A DNA stretch of 14,901 nucleotides, from positions 1 to 14,901 of the forward strand of contig CADBSZ010000094.1 of assembly GCA_902797525.1 (NCBI GenBank), in the 5' to 3' direction. The DNA comes from an uncultured Ruminococcus sp. (lineage in GTDB: Bacteria > Bacillota > Clostridia > Oscillospirales > Acutalibacteraceae). The first letter of the stretch is position 1. Every line of letters begins with the position of its first letter. The notes under the pieces are model-generated. The model did not search any database and was not told where the DNA came from. It worked only from the letters and a program-made list of their open reading frames with translations. This document shows, one piece after another, positions 1 to 6,507 of the stretch. Made by a program: the position numbers and the translations under genes.

Positions 1-714
1 TATGAAGCCAAGGCGGAGAACATTCCGCTCGACATTGTCTATGAGGACAGTGAATTGCTTGTTGTCAACAAGCCGAAGGGCATGGTGGTTCATCCCGCCG
101 CAGGCAATTATGAGGGAACACTTGTCAACGCGCTGCTCTATCACTGCGGCGACAGCTTATCGGGCATTAACGGCGTTATGCGCCCGGGAATTGTCCACCG
201 CATTGACAAAGACACCAGCGGTCTGCTGATTGTTGCCAAAAACGACCGTTCGCATGCTAGCCTTGCGGAGCAAATAAAGGAACATTCCTTCACACGCGCA
301 TATCAGGCGGTAGTGTTTGGTTCTCTTAAAGACGATGAGGGAGTGGTCAACGCACCCATCGGCAGACACCCGGTTGAGCGCAAAAAGATGTGCGTTACCG
401 AAAAAAACAGCAAAAACGCCGTCACGCATTATCAGGTACTCGCGCGGTATAAGGGCTATACCCATATTCGCTGTGTGCTCGAAACCGGCCGCACGCATCA
501 AATCCGCGTTCACATGGCATATTTAGGTCATCCCGTGGCAGGCGATCCTGTATACGGCGTCAAAAATGAAAAGGTTGGCTTTAGCGGACAGTGCCTTCAC
601 GCAGGCAAAATCGGTTTCGTTCATCCTACAACAGGTCAATACATGGAATTTACCGCGCCGTTGCCGGATTATTTTCAGTCGTTTTTAACCAAATTGAAAA
701 ATATCACCAAATAA
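1..714 (+). CDS. rluD: RluD-family 23S rRNA pseudouridine synthase, 5' end cut off by the window
   Basis: The reading frame is open from base 1, so the start lies upstream; 237 residues are visible. They begin YEAKAENIPLDIVYEDSELL, which is the junction between the usual N-terminal S4 RNA-binding domain (missing here) and the RluA/RluD catalytic domain. The catalytic motif HRIDKDTSG is present, with its nucleophilic Asp encoded at 205-207. The NKPKGMVVHP and GRTHQIRVHMAYLGHPVAGDPVYG blocks typical of the family follow. Enzymes of this family isomerise uridine to pseudouridine in RNA; RluD modifies helix 69 of 23S rRNA in the cytoplasm. In Firmicutes the orthologue (ylyB type) often follows lspA, which cannot be checked here. 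No convincing terminator follows the stop. Family membership is sure; RluD versus a close paralogue is inferred from the family pattern. Confidence 0.93.
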   Translation, partial: YEAKAENIPLDIVYEDSELLVVNKPKGMVVHPAAGNYEGTLVNALLYHCGDSLSGINGVMRPGIVHRIDKDTSGLLIVAKNDRSHASLAEQIKEHSFTRAYQAVVFGSLKDDEGVVNAPIGRHPVERKKMCVTEKNSKNAVTHYQVLARYKGYTHIRCVLETGRTHQIRVHMAYLGHPVAGDPVYGVKNEKVGFSGQCLHAGKIGFVHPTTGQYMEFTAPLPDYFQSFLTKLKNITK

Positions 715-737
715 TTCGCGGTTTTTAAAAAAAAGAC

Positions 738-766
738 TTGAATTATAATTCCTTTTATGATATTAT
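738..766 (+). promoter_or_regulatory. SigA-type promoter for rplS
   Basis: A -35 box TTGAAT (738-743) and a -10 box TATTAT (761-766) are separated by exactly 17 nt in an AT-rich stretch just after the rluD frame. Transcription would start near 773 and give a leader of about 117 nt before rplS. The call rests on consensus match and spacing only. Confidence 0.7.
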
Positions 767-772
767 ATTTAA

Positions 773-877
773 GTGTTTGAGACCGTCGTTACTCGCGACG
801 CGATTCACAATACGGCTTTTGCCGTCAATATGAAGCTGATAGTCCGCTGCCAAAGGGTATGAATATCGGGTAAAATT
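773..877 (+). promoter_or_regulatory. Structured 5' leader of rplS, candidate ribosomal-protein leader
   Basis: The untranslated stretch between the predicted start site and the rplS ribosome binding site holds two clear stem-loops. The first pairs CGTCG (784-788) with CGACG (796-800). The second pairs ACGGC (812-816) with GCCGT (821-825) around a TTTT loop. A weaker pairing of the CGAT at 801 with ATCG at 865-868 could close the second hairpin into a larger domain. Many Firmicute ribosomal-protein genes, rplS included, have autoregulatory leaders of this kind (the Rfam L19 leader family). I cannot confirm a match to that model by eye, so this is a candidate. Confidence 0.42.
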
Positions 878-889
878 AGGAGGATAAAA

Positions 890-1237
890 ATGGACGCATT
901 AAAAACCATCGCTGCTGGCTCAGTCAAAGAGACGACTCCTGAGTTTAGCATCGGCGATACCGTCAAGGTATCGGTAAACATTCGCGAAGGCGAAAGAGAG
1001 AGAATTCAGATGTTCGAGGGCACTGTTATCGCAAAAAGAGGCAGTGGCGTAGCTGAGACCTTCACTGTAAGACGTGTTGCTTACGGCGTAGGTGTTGAAA
1101 GAGTATTTCCGCTTCATTCCCCCAACGTAAAGGACATCAAGGTTGTTCGTTACGGTAAGGTCCGCAGAAGCAAGCTCTACTATCTGCGTGACAGAGTTGG
1201 TAAGGCAGCTAAGGTTAAAGAGCAGATTCGTAAGTAA
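890..1237 (+). CDS. rplS: 50S ribosomal protein L19
   Basis: The gene encodes 115 residues, the usual length for bL19. L19 sits at the interface of the 30S and 50S subunits and helps shape the aminoacyl-tRNA site. The sequence is diagnostic: [26 protein letters not shown] in the N-terminal half, the [10 protein letters not shown] block, and the near-invariant C-terminal stretch [18 protein letters not shown] full AGGAGG ribosome binding site (878-883) lies 6 nt before the ATG and fixes the start. The gene has its own upstream promoter and structured leader, and a strong terminator follows, so it probably makes a monocistronic transcript as well as any read-through product. In many Firmicutes rplS follows trmD; here it follows rluD. 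Confidence 0.98.
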   Translation: MDALKTIAAGSVKETTPEFSIGDTVKVSVNIREGERERIQMFEGTVIAKRGSGVAETFTVRRVAYGVGVERVFPLHSPNVKDIKVVRYGKVRRSKLYYLRDRVGKAAKVKEQIRK

Positions 1238-1252
1238 TTCTCGAATAATCTG

Positions 1253-1280
1253 AAAGGGAACTGCTTAAGTTCCCTTTTTT
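1253..1280 (+). terminator. Intrinsic terminator after rplS
   Basis: A perfect 10-bp stem, AAAGGGAACT (1253-1262) with AGTTCCCTTT (1268-1277), closes a 5-nt loop and runs into an uninterrupted T tract ending at 1280. It begins 16 nt after the rplS stop and points the same way. It separates rplS from lepB. Confidence 0.88.
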
Positions 1281-1304
1281 ACTACAATTCGTTATCCTAT
1301 CGTG

Positions 1305-1315
1305 AAAGCAGGTGA
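1305..1315 (+). promoter_or_regulatory. Ribosome binding site that decides the lepB start
   Basis: AAAGCAGGTGA matches the ideal anti-16S sequence AAAGGAGGTGA at 10 of 11 positions and lies 5 nt before the TTG at 1321. The alternative GTG start at 1312 lies inside this site, so the TTG is the better start. Confidence 0.7.
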
Positions 1316-1320
1316 CAATT

Positions 1321-2073
1321 TTGAGTAAAGAAAAATCGAACATTTCCGCAGAGGAGCTTGAAAAAGATTTTTCCGATGTTGACCTTGCGCTGGACGATAG
1401 CCCCGAGCTGTATGAACAGGAGGAGCAATCCAGAGCGAGCAAGCTCAGAGAGAACTTTCAGGAGGAGTTTAAGGCAGTTTTTGAGGACAAACCCGAAGCC
1501 CCATCAAAAGAGAAAAAGCAGGTTGCGATTCTCGATTCCGAGGGCTTTGCCGCAGGCGTTTTTGACTGGATTCGCTGTGTTATTCTCGCCGTAGCGGTTG
1601 TTGTGGTCTGCCTGACCTTTGTGTTCCGTTTGGTTGAAGTTGACGGAGCGTCGATGAATGACACGCTTGCCAGCCACGATAAGGTAATTGTAACCAATTT
1701 GTTCTATCAGCCGCACAACAACGACATCGTAGTCATTTCCCACGGCAGTCACTACGCAAAGCCTATTATCAAGCGCGTAATCGCCATTGAGGGACAAACC
1801 GTAAAGCTGGATTATGAAAACGATAAAATCTATGTTGACGGCGTTGAAATGTCCGAGCCTTATATCAAGGGCTCAACCTTCTCAGGCAATTACGGCGACA
1901 ATCAGGTTCCGGAGGTTATTCCCGAAGGAAAGATTTTTGTCATGGGCGATAACCGTCAGGTTTCCCTTGACAGCCGAAGCACAGAGATTGGTTTGATTGA
2001 CGTGGACAGTGTCATCGGTAAAGCGCAGTTTGTTGTGTTCCCGTTTGACCATCTCGGTTACGTATATAATTAA
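1321..2073 (+). CDS. lepB: Type I signal peptidase with a long acidic N-terminal extension
   Basis: The product has 250 residues from the TTG at 1321; an upstream GTG at 1312 would add three. Signal peptidase I cuts signal peptides from exported preproteins on the outer face of the membrane using a Ser/Lys dyad. The nucleophile is Ser111 in the box GASMNDTL, and the general base is Lys151 in KRVIAIEGQ. Box E is MGDNRQVSLDSR (208-219). One membrane segment spans about residues 86-104 and precedes the Ser box, giving the usual N-in topology of Firmicute SipS-type enzymes. Two points are unusual. About 85 mostly charged, acidic residues precede the membrane segment, where Bacillus enzymes have only a short tail. 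The common Pro of the SMxPTL box is Asp114. The gene lies between rplS and rbgA, as in other Clostridia. Its own promoter is unclear (TACAAT at 1283-1288 has no good -35 box). Confidence 0.95.
   Translation: MSKEKSNISAEELEKDFSDVDLALDDSPELYEQEEQSRASKLRENFQEEFKAVFEDKPEAPSKEKKQVAILDSEGFAAGVFDWIRCVILAVAVVVVCLTFVFRLVEVDGASMNDTLASHDKVIVTNLFYQPHNNDIVVISHGSHYAKPIIKRVIAIEGQTVKLDYENDKIYVDGVEMSEPYIKGSTFSGNYGDNQVPEVIPEGKIFVMGDNRQVSLDSRSTEIGLIDVDSVIGKAQFVVFPFDHLGYVYN
2045..2070 (+). promoter_or_regulatory. Possible promoter for the rbgA operon inside the 3' end of lepB
   Basis: TTGACC (2045-2050) and a perfect TATAAT (2065-2070) are present, but only 14 nt separate them, which is short for SigA. Both boxes are also codons of the lepB C-terminus (FDHLGYVYN), so chance is possible. 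If real, transcripts would begin near 2077, just ahead of the hairpin before rbgA. Confidence 0.3.
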
Positions 2074-2083
2074 TTCAACCTGC

Positions 2084-2124
2084 AAAGCTTGTTTCTGTTA
2101 TTCAACGGAAATGAGCTTTCTTTT
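2084..2124 (+). terminator. Long hairpin with short T tract between lepB and rbgA
   Basis: The arm at 2084-2099 (AAAGCTTGTTTCTGTT) pairs with 2104-2119 along 16 consecutive positions, three of them G-U, around an ATTC loop. CTTTT follows directly. It has the shape of an intrinsic terminator for lepB, although the stem is AT-rich. The rbgA ribosome binding site begins only 5 nt after the T tract, so it could instead act as an attenuator or an RNA-processing site in a lepB-rbgA transcript. Confidence 0.6.
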
Positions 2125-2140
2125 ATAAAGAGGAATTACT

Positions 2141-3019
2141 ATGAGTGAAATGCAAACAATTCAATGGTTTCCCGGTCATATGACCAAAACCAAACGGCAA
2201 ATTCAAGCGAGCTTAAAGCTCGTTGACGCAGTTGCGGAAATAATTGACGCGCGCATTCCCGTCAGCAGCCGCAACCCTGATTTGAACCATTTAATTCAAA
2301 ACAAACCGCGCGTTATATTAATGAACAAATGCGACATGGCCAATCAAACTGCTACCAAAATGTGGATTGATTACTATGCCAAGCAGGGTATTACCGCCAT
2401 CGCCGTCGACTGCAAAAGCGGCAGAAACCTCAACAAATTTCCGGCAGTTGTTGATGCAGTCATGAAGAAAAAAATCGACCGGCTCAAAGCAAAGGGAATG
2501 AAGAACCCAACCATGCGCATAATGATTGTCGGCATTCCGAACGTCGGAAAATCCTCATTCATCAACAAAATTGCCAAGCAAAACCGCGCAAAGGTGGAGG
2601 ACCGTCCGGGCGTTACGCGCGGCAACCAGTGGTTTACTATCAGCAAAAACTTGGAAATGCTTGACACTCCGGGCGTGCTGTGGCCGAAGTTTGACGACAA
2701 AGTTGTCGGCGAACATCTTGCCTTTACCGGAGCCGTTAAGGATCAGGTAATCGATATTGAGCTTTTGGCGGTTCGTCTGCTGGACTTTCTAAAGAAACTC
2801 AAGCCGGCCGAGTTTATCGAGCGTTTTAAGCTGACAGATTTGGATTTGGAAAACACCGACTCCTATGATTTGCTGCAGCTGATAGGCAAAAAGCGCGGTA
2901 TGCTTATCTCCGGCGGTGAAATTGACACCGAACGCGCGGCGATTATGCTGCTCGATGAGTTCCGCGCCGCAAAGCTTGGCAGAGTCACTGTAGAAATGCC
3001 GAACGGAGCGTTAAAATGA
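2141..3019 (+). CDS. rbgA: Ribosome biogenesis GTPase RbgA (YlqF)
   Basis: The gene encodes 292 residues, close to the family's usual 280-290. RbgA is a GTPase needed late in 50S subunit assembly, where it acts on the pre-50S particle in the cytoplasm. The G motifs appear in circularly permuted order, the hallmark of the YlqF/YawG group: G4 NKCD (62-65) and G5 CKSG (91-94) come before G1 GIPNVGKS (131-138), a G2 Thr in PGVTRG (Thr159) and G3 DTPG (175-178). The N-terminal QWFPGHMTKTKRQI block is also typical of the family. An AGAGG site (2129-2133) 7 nt before the ATG supports the start; Met4 is a possible alternative. The stop overlaps the rnhB start in an ATGA, so the two are probably translationally coupled. 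The rbgA-rnhB pairing is conserved in Firmicutes. Confidence 0.97.
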   Translation: MSEMQTIQWFPGHMTKTKRQIQASLKLVDAVAEIIDARIPVSSRNPDLNHLIQNKPRVILMNKCDMANQTATKMWIDYYAKQGITAIAVDCKSGRNLNKFPAVVDAVMKKKIDRLKAKGMKNPTMRIMIVGIPNVGKSSFINKIAKQNRAKVEDRPGVTRGNQWFTISKNLEMLDTPGVLWPKFDDKVVGEHLAFTGAVKDQVIDIELLAVRLLDFLKKLKPAEFIERFKLTDLDLENTDSYDLLQLIGKKRGMLISGGEIDTERAAIMLLDEFRAAKLGRVTVEMPNGALK

Positions 3020-3618
3020 ATTGGTTAGAATTTGAAAATGAAGCAATTTCCAAGGGTTACCGCCACATATGCGGCGTTGACGAAGCCGGCCGCGGCCCGT
3101 TGGCAGGTCCTGTGTGTGCTGCCGCTGTGATTTTGCCCGAGGGTAAAATCATCGAGGGCGTCAACGACTCCAAAAAGCTTTCAGAGAAGAAGCGAGAGGC
3201 GCTGTTTGATGTCATAAAAACAGAGGCGGTATCATATTCTATAGCGTACGCAACCGTAGATGAAATTGAGGAAATGAACATTCTCAACGCTACGATGCTC
3301 GCCATGAGGCGCGCAGTCGAGGGCCTTTCCGTCAAGGCGGATTACGCCATGATTGACGGCAACCGCCTGCCCGAATTATCCATCGACCGTGAATTTGTCA
3401 TAAAGGGCGACGCCCGGTCCATGTCCATTGCCTGCGCGTCTATTTTGGCAAAGGTGTCAAGGGACAGGCTGTTGTATCAATATGCTGAGGAATATCCGCA
3501 ATATCACTTTGAAAAGCATAAGGGTTACGGCACTAAGCTGCACAAGGAAGCGCTGCTCGAATACGGGCCTTGTCCGTACCACCGTTTAAGTTTTGTCAAG
3601 ACGTTTTTAAAAAAATGA
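3016..3618 (+). CDS. rnhB: Ribonuclease HII
   Basis: RNase HII cuts RNA within RNA-DNA hybrids and starts removal of single ribonucleotides misincorporated in DNA. The 200-residue product carries the full catalytic set: Asp22 and Glu23 in GVDEAGRGPLAGP, Asp114 in AMIDGN, and Asp132 in the KGDARSMSIACASILAKVSRD region. The NDSKKLSEKKR block (50-60) and the GYGTKLHKEAL block are typical of type 2 enzymes rather than HIII. The start overlaps the rbgA stop by 4 nt. No strong ribosome binding site is visible upstream, which fits coupling to rbgA. The stop in turn overlaps the yraN start. Confidence 0.97.
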   Translation: MNWLEFENEAISKGYRHICGVDEAGRGPLAGPVCAAAVILPEGKIIEGVNDSKKLSEKKREALFDVIKTEAVSYSIAYATVDEIEEMNILNATMLAMRRAVEGLSVKADYAMIDGNRLPELSIDREFVIKGDARSMSIACASILAKVSRDRLLYQYAEEYPQYHFEKHKGYGTKLHKEALLEYGPCPYHRLSFVKTFLKK

Positions 3619-3992
3619 GTCTTTTTTCCAAAAAACAAACCGGCGACGCAGGGGAGAACTACTGCGTTAAATATTTAAAAAAACACGGCTATAAAATCAT
3701 CTGCCGCAATTATCGCAAGCCCTACGGTGAAATTGATGTTATCGCCTTCAAAGGCGGCGTTCTGTCTTTTGTTGAGGTTAAAACACGTCACAGCGCTTCG
3801 TTAACCCAGCCGTACGAGGCCGTTGACTATAAAAAACAACAGCGCTTGATTAAAGCCGCACAGGCTTATTTAGCGGAACATGACGTTCAAAGCTATTGCC
3901 GTTTTGATGTATGCGAAGTGATTACCGACAAGGATACGCTCAAGCTCATTAACATCAACTACATCGAAAATGCTTTTGAATTGAGGTCATAA
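3615..3992 (+). CDS. yraN: UPF0102 family protein YraN, putative nuclease
   Basis: The 125-residue product matches the small YraN/UPF0102 family, which has an endonuclease-like fold related to Holliday junction resolvases; its cellular role is not well defined. Visible family features are GDAGENYCVKYLKKHGY (10-26), RNYRKPYGEIDVIA with Glu39 and Asp41, and FVEVKTR with Glu54 and Lys56, which together give a PD-(D/E)XK-like active site. The ATG at 3615 overlaps the rnhB stop (ATGA). An in-frame TTG at 3570 would add 15 residues, but these lie inside rnhB and do not resemble the family, so I reject that start. The order rnhB-yraN is common in Firmicutes and suggests a link to nucleic-acid repair or processing. 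Confidence 0.92.
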   Translation: MSLFSKKQTGDAGENYCVKYLKKHGYKIICRNYRKPYGEIDVIAFKGGVLSFVEVKTRHSASLTQPYEAVDYKKQQRLIKAAQAYLAEHDVQSYCRFDVCEVITDKDTLKLININYIENAFELRS

Positions 3993-3993
3993 T

Positions 3994-4935
3994 ATGCGCG
4001 TCGTTGATTTACACTGCGATACTTTATTCAAGTCCGTTATACAAAACCTGCCCTTGGATGATGATTCGCACGAGGTTCAGCTTGACACCTCTCCCGGTTC
4101 CCGAAAGCTCCAATGCTACGCTATCTGGCTGCCTGACGATTTTTCGGGAGAGCAGGCGGAGCTCACCGTGTTTCAGGCGGCTGAAAAACTAAAAAATGAA
4201 TGCCGCCGATTGGATATTCATTTGCTCAGCATAGGGGAGAACCCCAAAAACGCATTTGAGAATTTTTCCAACAGCGCCTATCTTACCATTGAGAACGGCT
4301 TGGCATTAAACGGAAATATTGAAAATATCAGCCGCTTTGCTTACCTCGGCGTGCGTATGATGACGCTTACATGGAATGCGCACAACGCGATTGGTGACGG
4401 CGCAGACGTCGTCAACGCAAATGGTTTGACCGCTTTCGGAAGGGTAGTTTTGCCTGAATTGGATCGAAACGGAATCATCGTCGATATTTCACACGCGAGC
4501 GAGAAGCTTTTTTATGATGTTTTAGAACACACATCCCTGCCGTTTGTCGCTTCTCATTCCAATGCGTTTTCGGTTACAAAGCATCGTAGAAATCTCAAAG
4601 ACGAACAAATCAAATACATCATCGAGCGAAAGGGCTTGTTCGGCTTAAACTTTCATAACGCGTTTCTCAACGCCGATCCCGAGCAGGCGTGTGTTGATGA
4701 TATTCTACGTCACGCAGAGCATTTTTTGTCGCTCGGCGGCGAAGATTGCCTATGCTTTGGCAGTGACTTTGACGGAGGCACTTTACCTCACGATATTCAA
4801 AACAGCCGTATATATGACAAATTATACGAAGGATTTTTGCAACTTCATTATAAAGAAACGCTGATTCACAAGATTTTTTTCGAAAACACGCTGAATTTCT
4901 TTGAAAACTTTGACAATCAGCGAAGAATAGTGTAA
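3994..4935 (+). CDS. M19-family (renal dipeptidase-type) metallo-dipeptidase
   Basis: The 313-residue product belongs to the membrane dipeptidase family (M19), whose members use two zinc ions to hydrolyse dipeptides, including some with a D-residue. The metal-binding positions can be traced: His7 and Asp9 (DLHCDT), Glu100 (TIENG), His167 (VDISHAS), His188 (ASHSN) and a conserved acid at Asp258 (FGSDFDGG). There is no signal peptide or membrane segment, so the bacterial enzyme is predicted to be cytosolic despite the family name. A GAGGT site (3983-3987) lies 6 nt before the ATG, and only one base separates the gene from yraN, so it is probably co-transcribed. The natural substrate cannot be read from sequence; a role in peptide or peptidoglycan-fragment turnover is inference. 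Confidence 0.9.
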   Translation: MRVVDLHCDTLFKSVIQNLPLDDDSHEVQLDTSPGSRKLQCYAIWLPDDFSGEQAELTVFQAAEKLKNECRRLDIHLLSIGENPKNAFENFSNSAYLTIENGLALNGNIENISRFAYLGVRMMTLTWNAHNAIGDGADVVNANGLTAFGRVVLPELDRNGIIVDISHASEKLFYDVLEHTSLPFVASHSNAFSVTKHRRNLKDEQIKYIIERKGLFGLNFHNAFLNADPEQACVDDILRHAEHFLSLGGEDCLCFGSDFDGGTLPHDIQNSRIYDKLYEGFLQLHYKETLIHKIFFENTLNFFENFDNQRRIV

Positions 4936-4938
4936 AAT
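4910..4938 (+). promoter_or_regulatory. SigA-type promoter for thrC
   Basis: A perfect -35 box TTGACA (4910-4915) is followed after 17 nt by TAAAAT (4933-4938). The promoter overlaps the last codons of the dipeptidase gene and predicts a start near 4945 and a leader of about 54 nt. That leader is too short for a T-box or threonine attenuator. Confidence 0.75.
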
Positions 4939-4960
4939 AAATAGTTGTTTTATATTATTA

Positions 4961-4983
4961 AAATAGTAATGCAAGCACTATTT
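4961..4983 (+). promoter_or_regulatory. Small hairpin or inverted repeat just before the thrC ribosome binding site
   Basis: AAATAGT (4961-4967) and ACTATTT (4977-4983) form a perfect 7-bp inverted repeat with a 9-nt loop, ending directly against the Shine-Dalgarno region. It lies within the predicted thrC leader. It could be a weak leader stem or an operator half-site pair, but the arms are AT-rich and function is unproven. Confidence 0.3.
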
Positions 4984-4998
4984 GAAAGGAAGATTTGT

Positions 4999-6507
4999 AT
5001 GTTATACAACAGCACACAAAATGCGTCGGAAGTCGTATCTGCCGCACAGGCAATTGCGCAGGGTATTTCCAAGGACGGAGGACTGTTTGTTCCGCAGGAA
5101 TTCCCCAAATATGACGAAGCGACATTTCAGGCGCTTTTAAAGCAAGACTACAAGGGAAGAGCCAAAAAAGTATTTTCCGATTTTCTCACCGATTTCACGG
5201 CGGAAGAAATTGACGAATGCGTCGAAAAAGCATACACTGCGGCGAAGTTCGGCGGTGAAAATCCTGCCCCCATGGCTTACACACAGCTCGGTGATACAAA
5301 ACTGAACATCTTGGAGCTGTGGCACGGTCCTACCTGCGCGTTTAAAGATATGGCTCTGCAGATTCTTCCGCACCTGCTGACCAAATCCCTCAAAAAGACC
5401 TACGACGGCAAGGACGCCGTCATTCTGGTTGCCACCTCCGGCGACACCGGCAAGGCGGCGCTTGAGGGCTTTAAGGACGTTGATCACACCAAAATCATCG
5501 TATTCTATCCTGTTGACGGCGTCAGCCCCATGCAAAAGCATCAGATGAACACACAGGAGGGCAACAACGTCACGGTTTGCGCCATCAAGGGCAACTTTGA
5601 CGACGCACAGACAGGCGTAAAGAAAATCTTTACCACCCCCGAAATCGCGGAAAAGCTTGCAGAGAACAATATGCTGTTTTCCTCGGCAAACTCCATCAAC
5701 TGGGGCAGACTCCTGCCGCAGATTGTTTATTATATCTCCGCGTATTGCGACATGGTCAACGACGGCAAAATCGCGTTTGGCGACAAAATTAACGTCGTTG
5801 TTCCCACCGGTAACTTCGGCAATATTCTCGCCTCCTACTATGCGAGCCTGATGGGACTTCCCGTTGCCAAGTTTATCTGCGCTTCTAACGCAAATAATGT
5901 GCTCACCGATTTCATTAATACCGGTGTTTACGATAAAAACAGACATTTCTACACCACTATGTCGCCCTCAATGGACATTCTGGTTTCCAGCAACCTCGAG
6001 CGTTTGCTTTACAAGCTCGCAGGAAACAGCGACACCACCACGCACGAGTGGATGACCGCGCTGAAAACCATCGGCAAATATGAAGTAAGCGACGAGGTGA
6101 AGGCTGTTATTCATGACAAGTTCTTCGGCGGTTTCTGTGACGACGAAAAAACGCAGGACACCATCAGAAGACTTTTCAGGCAAGAAGGCTACCTCTGCGA
6201 CACCCACACTGCGGTTGCCGTAAACGTCTATGAGCAGTATGTTGAAAAAACCGGCGACACCACGCCGTCGATTATCGCTTCTACCGCAAGCCCCTACAAG
6301 TTCTCAAAGTCTGTTCTCGAGGCAGTTGCGCCCGATTCCGTGCTTCCCGAAACCGAGTTCGATATGGTAGACATGCTCAACGACGTGACACACATGCCTG
6401 TTCCGGCGCCCCTTGCCGGCTTAAAGGGCAAAACTGCGCGTTTCTCTGACGTCACAGAGGTTGACGCGATGCCGAAGTATGTTCTTTCGGCGCTGAACAT
6501 CGAGTAA
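4999..6507 (+). CDS. thrC: Threonine synthase
   Basis: Threonine synthase converts O-phospho-L-homoserine and water to L-threonine and phosphate, the last step of threonine biosynthesis, using pyridoxal phosphate. The 502-residue product begins with a typical N-terminal block (MLYNSTQNASEV, then GISKDGGLFVP). The PLP lysine is Lys116 in CAFKDMALQ. The phosphate-binding region VATSGDTGKAAL, the NSINWGRLLPQIVYY block and the PTGNFGNI loop follow. Length and layout match the long, Thr_synth_N-containing form found in Clostridia, yeast and Gammaproteobacteria. AGGA (4987-4990) lies 8 nt before this ATG; in-frame starts at 4945 (TTG) and 4969 lack such a site. The gene has its own promoter, and its stop overlaps the next ATG (TAATG). 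Other threonine genes are not in view. Confidence 0.96.
   Translation: MLYNSTQNASEVVSAAQAIAQGISKDGGLFVPQEFPKYDEATFQALLKQDYKGRAKKVFSDFLTDFTAEEIDECVEKAYTAAKFGGENPAPMAYTQLGDTKLNILELWHGPTCAFKDMALQILPHLLTKSLKKTYDGKDAVILVATSGDTGKAALEGFKDVDHTKIIVFYPVDGVSPMQKHQMNTQEGNNVTVCAIKGNFDDAQTGVKKIFTTPEIAEKLAENNMLFSSANSINWGRLLPQIVYYISAYCDMVNDGKIAFGDKINVVVPTGNFGNILASYYASLMGLPVAKFICASNANNVLTDFINTGVYDKNRHFYTTMSPSMDILVSSNLERLLYKLAGNSDTTTHEWMTALKTIGKYEVSDEVKAVIHDKFFGGFCDDEKTQDTIRRLFRQEGYLCDTHTAVAVNVYEQYVEKTGDTTPSIIASTASPYKFSKSVLEAVAPDSVLPETEFDMVDMLNDVTHMPVPAPLAGLKGKTARFSDVTEVDAMPKYVLSALNIE

Noticed and set aside
3570..3614. A longer yraN from an upstream TTG
   Set aside because: The added residues lie inside rnhB and do not resemble the family N-terminus; the ATGA overlap at 3615 is a normal coupled start.
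5137..5946. A 269-codon open frame on the minus strand inside thrC
   Set aside because: It is a codon-bias shadow of a strongly conserved plus-strand gene.
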